Source: Cupriavidus sp. P-10 (GTDB lineage: Bacteria > Pseudomonadota > Gammaproteobacteria > Burkholderiales > Burkholderiaceae). Taken from it: a DNA stretch of 64,000 nt. Below, piece after piece: positions 60,742 to 64,000 of this stretch. The position numbers and the translations under genes were made by a program. The stretch lies in the NCBI RefSeq assembly GCF_003402535.2, contig NZ_AP025172.1, forward strand, positions 496,001 to 560,000, read 5' to 3'. Each line of letters begins with the position of its first letter. Position 1 is the first letter of the stretch. Under the pieces are notes generated by a model. The model was not told the origin of the DNA. It ran no database searches and saw only the letters and a program-made list of their open reading frames with translations.

Positions 60742-60780
60742 AAAAAGCCCCGAGATCCGCAAGGACTTCGGGGCTTTTCT
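60742..60780. terminator. Bidirectional intrinsic terminator
   Basis: Perfect 11-bp stem AAAAGCCCCGA (60743-60753) / TCGGGGCTTTT (60768-60778) with a T-run on both strands. It ends the rightward small genes and the leftward HU-like gene. Confidence 0.92.
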
Positions 60781-60804
60781 TTGGCTCTCGATAGCCAGGT
60801 GCGA

Positions 60805-61248
60805 TTACGCTGCGGCGTCCTTCAGCTTCTTCATCGCGCGAACCTTCACCTTCACGCTGGCCGGTTTGGCGGCAAACCACTGGTCCTGGCCCGTGAACGG
60901 ATTCTTGCCGAAGCGCTTTTTCGTGGCCGGAACCTGGATGGCTGAGACCTTGAACAGGCCGGGGAAGGTGAACTCGCCTGCGCCTTTCTTGTGGATCGCG
61001 CTCACCATCGTGTTTTCCAGGTGAGTCAGAACAGTTTGGACGGTCTTCTTGTCCAGTTCGGTCTGGGCGACCAGGTGGGCGAGGAGGCTCGACTTGTTGA
61101 ACGTGTCCTTCAGCGGCTTGGCAACCGGGGCGGCTGCGGCAGCCTTCTTAGCCGGAGCGGCTTTCTTTGCCGGGGCAGCCTTCTTTGCGGGGGCAGCCTT
61201 CTTTGCGGCGGTCTTCGTTGCAGTCTTCGCGGATGCTTTCGTGGCCAT
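60805..61248 (-). CDS. HU/IHF-family DNA-binding protein with histone-H1-like N-terminal tail
   Basis: A 147-residue protein. Residues 1-45 are Lys/Ala/Pro repeats (AAPAKKAAPAKKAAPAKKA), as in H1-like tails. The HU-type domain follows (FNKSSLLAHLVAQTELDKKTVQTVLTHLENTMVSAIHKKGAGEFTFPGLFKV) with the beta-arm RFGKNPFTGQDQWFAAKPAS. Such fusions are known in Burkholderiales. Nucleoid compaction of the element is likely. The terminator at 60742 lies just downstream. Confidence 0.9.
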   Translation of the reverse strand: MATKASAKTATKTAAKKAAPAKKAAPAKKAAPAKKAAAAAPVAKPLKDTFNKSSLLAHLVAQTELDKKTVQTVLTHLENTMVSAIHKKGAGEFTFPGLFKVSAIQVPATKKRFGKNPFTGQDQWFAAKPASVKVKVRAMKKLKDAAA

Positions 61249-61360
61249 GTCGTACCTGTAAGAAATGCGTGCGCGCGGGATATCGCGTACATCGCATCCG
61301 CGAAGAATAGCAAATGCAAGCGCGAGTGCAATAGCGAAATGCGCTGAAACCCCGGTCATT

Positions 61361-61770
61361 TCAGGATTTTTCGCCGCCGGGCAGCCGAAATGGTACGGAA
61401 ATGCGGTCGCAGGTGCGATTGCTGGCAAGTTCTAAGATGCGGGTCACGTCGTCGTGCGTACAGCCTGCGAGCAGCTGACGCCGGCAAAATGTATTGCGCA
61501 GCGTGCGGGGACTTGGCTCGACGCCGGAGAATTTTATCGATTCCAGCGCGGCGGCCACGATCCGGCCAAGCTCATGTCGGTAATGGGATGGCCATCCGGG
61601 AGCAGGGTAGAAAGCAGGTTGCCTTTGACGGCAAGCGTTGCGTGGCGAGCGTGCCAGGCCTGAAGTAGCGGTACAGCGAATGCGGCCAAGTGAACAGTGC
61701 GCCCATCCCGCGCCCTATGTCCCGTCACGAAGAGATAGGCCGGGTTTGCATCTGGCACTGGGTCGCCCAA
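61361..61770 (-). pseudogene. Tyrosine-recombinase-like gene relic, frameshifted
   Basis: GDPVPDANPAYLFVTGHRARDGRTVHL and LLSTLLPDGHPIT read in one frame to about 61570. The continuation RIVAAALESIKFSG and PSPRTLRNTFCRRQLLAG then HDDVTRILELASNRTCDRI lies one frame over, ending at 61361. RTLRNTFCRR and the following helix look like the His/Arg-box region of phage-type integrases. The N-terminal half was not recognised. The joining point is near 61565. Confidence 0.45.
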
Positions 61771-61812
61771 ACGCGCAGGCTTCCGCTGCGGTAATCCCCG
61801 TTGAGCGAGAGG

Positions 61813-62145
61813 TCAGAATCGCGGCCGCCCATAACGGTTGCGGCGCGCGGCGAGCCTTGCGCGGGTGCAGGCATAGCGCGGGTAGGCGGCATCGAGCATG
61901 CCCGCGATCCGCTCCAAGCGATCCTCCTGAGTGAAACAGCACGCGAGCAGGCATTCGTCGGCGCAGTAGCGGATGATTTCCTGTAGCAGCGCATACCGCT
62001 TCTCGGGCGGGAACTGGAGATTGCCGGCCTTCGCCCACGCCTTCAGCCCTGTCTGAGCCAGCGCTACGAGTTTGTCGGGTTTTGCTGGCCCGGTTTGACA
62101 CAGTTCAACCGCTTCACGATGCAGCTGTCGGTCGAAATCGCTCAT
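61813..62145 (-). CDS. Hypothetical protein coupled to the DUF6884 gene
   Basis: A 110-residue soluble protein (MSDFDRQLHREAVELCQTG, LPPEKRYALLQEI-like stretch FPPEKRYALLQEIIRYC, CADECLLACCFTQEDRLERI) with clustered cysteines. The start ATG overlaps the DUF6884 stop by four bases. Family not recognised. Confidence 0.62.
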   Translation of the reverse strand: MSDFDRQLHREAVELCQTGPAKPDKLVALAQTGLKAWAKAGNLQFPPEKRYALLQEIIRYCADECLLACCFTQEDRLERIAGMLDAAYPRYACTRARLAARRNRYGRPRF

Positions 62146-62939
62146 GCTGGCTCCCCGATGAGAGGCTGGAGATCCGCGACGCTGACCCAGCGGGGGCAGA
62201 CTTTCACGCGCCCGCGGACAAACTCTTCCACCTCAACATCGGCCGTGGGGCCGCTCGGCCCGTTGAAGACCGAATTGACGCGAGCCTGACGGGCGGGGAG
62301 CGCGGGCGCGGCCCGGTAGCGCAGGGTGGCAATTGCGCCGGCTTGGATCCGTCCATAGGCGCGAAAGACGGGCGTGCCGTTGGCATGCCGGCCGATCTGG
62401 TCGCGGAACGCTGGCCTCAGCTCGTCGAGAAAGGCTCCGAGCTGCGATCGTTGCATGCCGATACCACCACAGGTTTCCTGCAGGACAGGCAGGTCGTGGC
62501 CGTATCGGCGGGCCAACGCAGCACGCATGACGCGCCGATACTCGGCGCCGCCGGCGAGCATCACCGATCCGATGCGCGTGGGCCATGCAGCGGGCCGAAG
62601 GTAGCTCGACAGATCCGCCATCATCTGATCGGCCCGTTGCCGGGTCATTCGTTGATCGTAGGGTGCGATCTCAGTGTCGGGTTCCAGGAAGCCATGGCGC
62701 GCGGATAGGATCAGGACGCGCGGCACCGCATCGCTGCGCAGATGTGCCCGGTACGATTGGTACATGACGCCTCGGTATAGGTCGATAGCCCGCGCATCCC
62801 GATCGAGCTTCGAGCCGGAACAGGCCATCAAAAGCAGGGCTGGCTCGACGGCTTCGTCGCAGAGCGCTGGCGCGGTCGGAATCAGGGAAAGTTGCGTGGT
62901 GGAGAGCATGGGCATGGTGTCGCGTTGCATGCTTTTCAC
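62142..62939 (-). CDS. DUF6884-domain protein
   Basis: A 265-residue protein. The core LLLMACSGSKLDRDARAIDLYRGVMYQSYRAHLR then VLILSARHGFLEPDTEIAPYDQRMT is the DUF6884 pattern (C-S-x-x-K, L-Y, LSA-G-L, P-Y-D), related to nucleoside/base-handling proteins often found in mobile elements. The C-terminal 90 residues are unassigned. Its start is uncertain: GTG 62939, ATG 62930 or a later Met. Operon partner of the 110-residue gene. Confidence 0.7.
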   Translation of the reverse strand: MKSMQRDTMPMLSTTQLSLIPTAPALCDEAVEPALLLMACSGSKLDRDARAIDLYRGVMYQSYRAHLRSDAVPRVLILSARHGFLEPDTEIAPYDQRMTRQRADQMMADLSSYLRPAAWPTRIGSVMLAGGAEYRRVMRAALARRYGHDLPVLQETCGGIGMQRSQLGAFLDELRPAFRDQIGRHANGTPVFRAYGRIQAGAIATLRYRAAPALPARQARVNSVFNGPSGPTADVEVEEFVRGRVKVCPRWVSVADLQPLIGEPA

Positions 62940-62960
62940 TCTACAGACCTACCGTGAAAG

Positions 62961-63095
62961 TCAAGGCAGCCGCGTACCCAGGTATTTGTTGGACCGTGCC
63001 ATCGGCCGCTCCCACCGGCAATCGAACCTGCCGAGGGTTGGTTGGCCCAGGATCGCCGCCGGGACGGCGATGGAAGCGAGGATGAGTTTGGTCAT
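62961..63095 (-). CDS. Possible very small protein
   Basis: ATG 63095 opens 44 codons starting MTKLILASIAVPAAILGQ and ending RSNKYLGTRLP, 21 bases before the DUF6884 gene. It has a hydrophobic start but only a weak ribosome binding site. Listed because of its position and composition. Confidence 0.33.
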   Translation of the reverse strand: MTKLILASIAVPAAILGQPTLGRFDCRWERPMARSNKYLGTRLP

Positions 63096-64000
63096 GCTGG
63101 CCTTGTAGTCGGATTCATTGGGGCGGGCGATACCTCATAGTGCCGCCGTTACCCGCGAACTTCCGCGATGAAGCCATAGCGACAGGCTGATACGAATGCG
63201 ATCTCGCTTCAACCGAAAAACCAAAAAAATCAAATGAAGAAGACCACATTGTCGACCTGCCGATACGGCATCGGTGCCCACTGCGGAACTCGCGCATCAT
63301 CGAGACGAAAGACGCTGAACCATGTGACTGTCCGGGATAGGGCGCTACGGGCTGGGACACGCATCGAGGCTGTTCAGCCAGTGATGCACCAAACCTGCCT
63401 GCTCGACCTTGTCCATCAGGCGCACCACGGATTCGCCGAAAACCAGTTCCGGCTCCGCCAGGGCTTGCCCGGTGGCACGCGTTGCGGACCCAGCGCGATG
63501 CCGTGCGCGATGCTGAACTATGCATCGTGCACATGCCGGATATCCCAGTTGAGTCATACCGGCTGCTCGACGAAGCCTTCGACCCAGACCTTGATGCCGT
63601 TGATCCCATCCGGTCGCAGCTCGTCTGGCCGACGATCTCGTTGAGGCTGTTCGACGCCGAAACGTTTTCCACGCCGGGGTCCCTCGTCACACAAATTGCG
63701 GAAGCCCCGTCTTTACTACCCTTCACAGGGGTCGCTGGCGATGAAGATCAAACGCGACACGCTGGGCGCGGCGCGTCAGGGGTGAACGGGCCGGTCCCTC
63801 GAGACGAGAGGCCTACGCCTCTATCTGGTCCTCTCTTCCCGTCTCTGCCGCTCGGCCCGACACTGCTTCAAAGTCGGCTATCGCAAGTACTACGGCCATC
63901 AAGTCAGCCGACACATCTGGTCGGCGGACATCTTCAAAAGTCTTTGAGCCGTTACATCTAATCAATTCTACGCGACAACGGATCAATTCTGTCGAGGCGG
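63096..64000. other. Decayed right edge, no supported intact gene
   Basis: Several long frames overlap on both strands, but none is convincing. A minus-strand frame across 63440-63640 reads GINGIKVWVEGFVEQPV, a stop, LNWDIRHVHDA, a stop, FSIAHGIALGPQRVPPG, which looks like a gene relic with in-frame stops. A further frame ends FKVGYRKYYGHQVSRHIW near 63930 (plus). No family was recognised. Confidence 0.4.

Noticed and set aside
62674..63108. Plus-strand frame across the start of the DUF6884 gene
   Set aside because: Antisense to a supported gene and without coding character.
1..64000. CRISPR arrays
   Set aside because: No series of regularly spaced direct repeats was noticed and no cas gene is present.

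Overview
The window is GC-rich DNA from a betaproteobacterium of the Burkholderiales, most like Cupriavidus or Ralstonia. This rests on gene content: Bug-type periplasmic receptors beside acyl/amino-acid catabolic genes, a Burkholderia-type porin start, an H-NS protein with the TWSGRGRTPAW motif, an HU protein with an AAPAKKA-rich tail, and a three-integrase RIT element. It reads as an accessory part of a secondary replicon or genomic island. No rRNA or intact tRNA gene was seen.

Layout. 1-7.9 kb: the end of a TetR regulator, an IclR regulator, and a leftward catabolic operon (aldehyde dehydrogenase, ThDP decarboxylase-like enzyme, 3-hydroxyisobutyrate dehydrogenase-like enzyme, cupin, DUF1330). 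The operon is divergent from a Bug receptor across a 38-bp-arm inverted repeat. 8-11.6 kb: a decayed CapV-like patatin phospholipase behind a RAMA-domain gene, then a fatty-acid hydroxylase/YiiX-like pair opposite an XRE regulator. 11.9-20 kb: an amino-acid-type catabolic cluster (DadA-like, ornithine-cyclodeaminase-like, truncated porin, AtuA-family pseudogene, Bug receptor, MlrC-like M81 protein, LysR). Three intergenic regions each carry a pair of T-N11-A palindromes. 21.2-23.1 kb: a flavin oxidoreductase and an enoyl-CoA hydratase.

24-33.1 kb: an eight-gene leftward cluster, wecB to a polytopic membrane protein. It encodes UDP-GlcNAc 2-epimerase, a small exported basic protein, a deacetylase-like protein, a processive GT2 synthase, a bactofilin-like anchored protein, a GH8-like hydrolase, a YaiO-like barrel and a membrane protein. 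Together they look like a synthase-dependent exopolysaccharide machine that does not match the Pga, Bcs, Pel or Alg gene sets. It is the best candidate here for an undescribed system.

34-36.5 kb: VapBC, a UPF0158 protein, a frameshifted small gene, a decayed tRNA, H-NS and a CcdA relic. 36.7-47.5 kb: a nested stack of mobile elements. An IS110/IS1111 transposase gene is split by an IS66 element (8-bp duplication). That IS66 is split by a RIT element and by an IS3-family element, and the IS3 element is split by an ISL3 element (8-bp duplication). 47.8-53.2 kb: HipBA, a transposase relic and a histidine kinase truncated by an IS21 element. 53.5-63 kb: a broken conjugative-element module (UvrD-like helicase, DUF1845, DUF4400, two small genes, TraD lacking its Walker A). 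At the break it abuts the tail of an SbcC/SMC-type ATPase. Small genes, an HU/H1-like protein, an integrase relic and a DUF6884 gene follow. The last kilobase is decayed.
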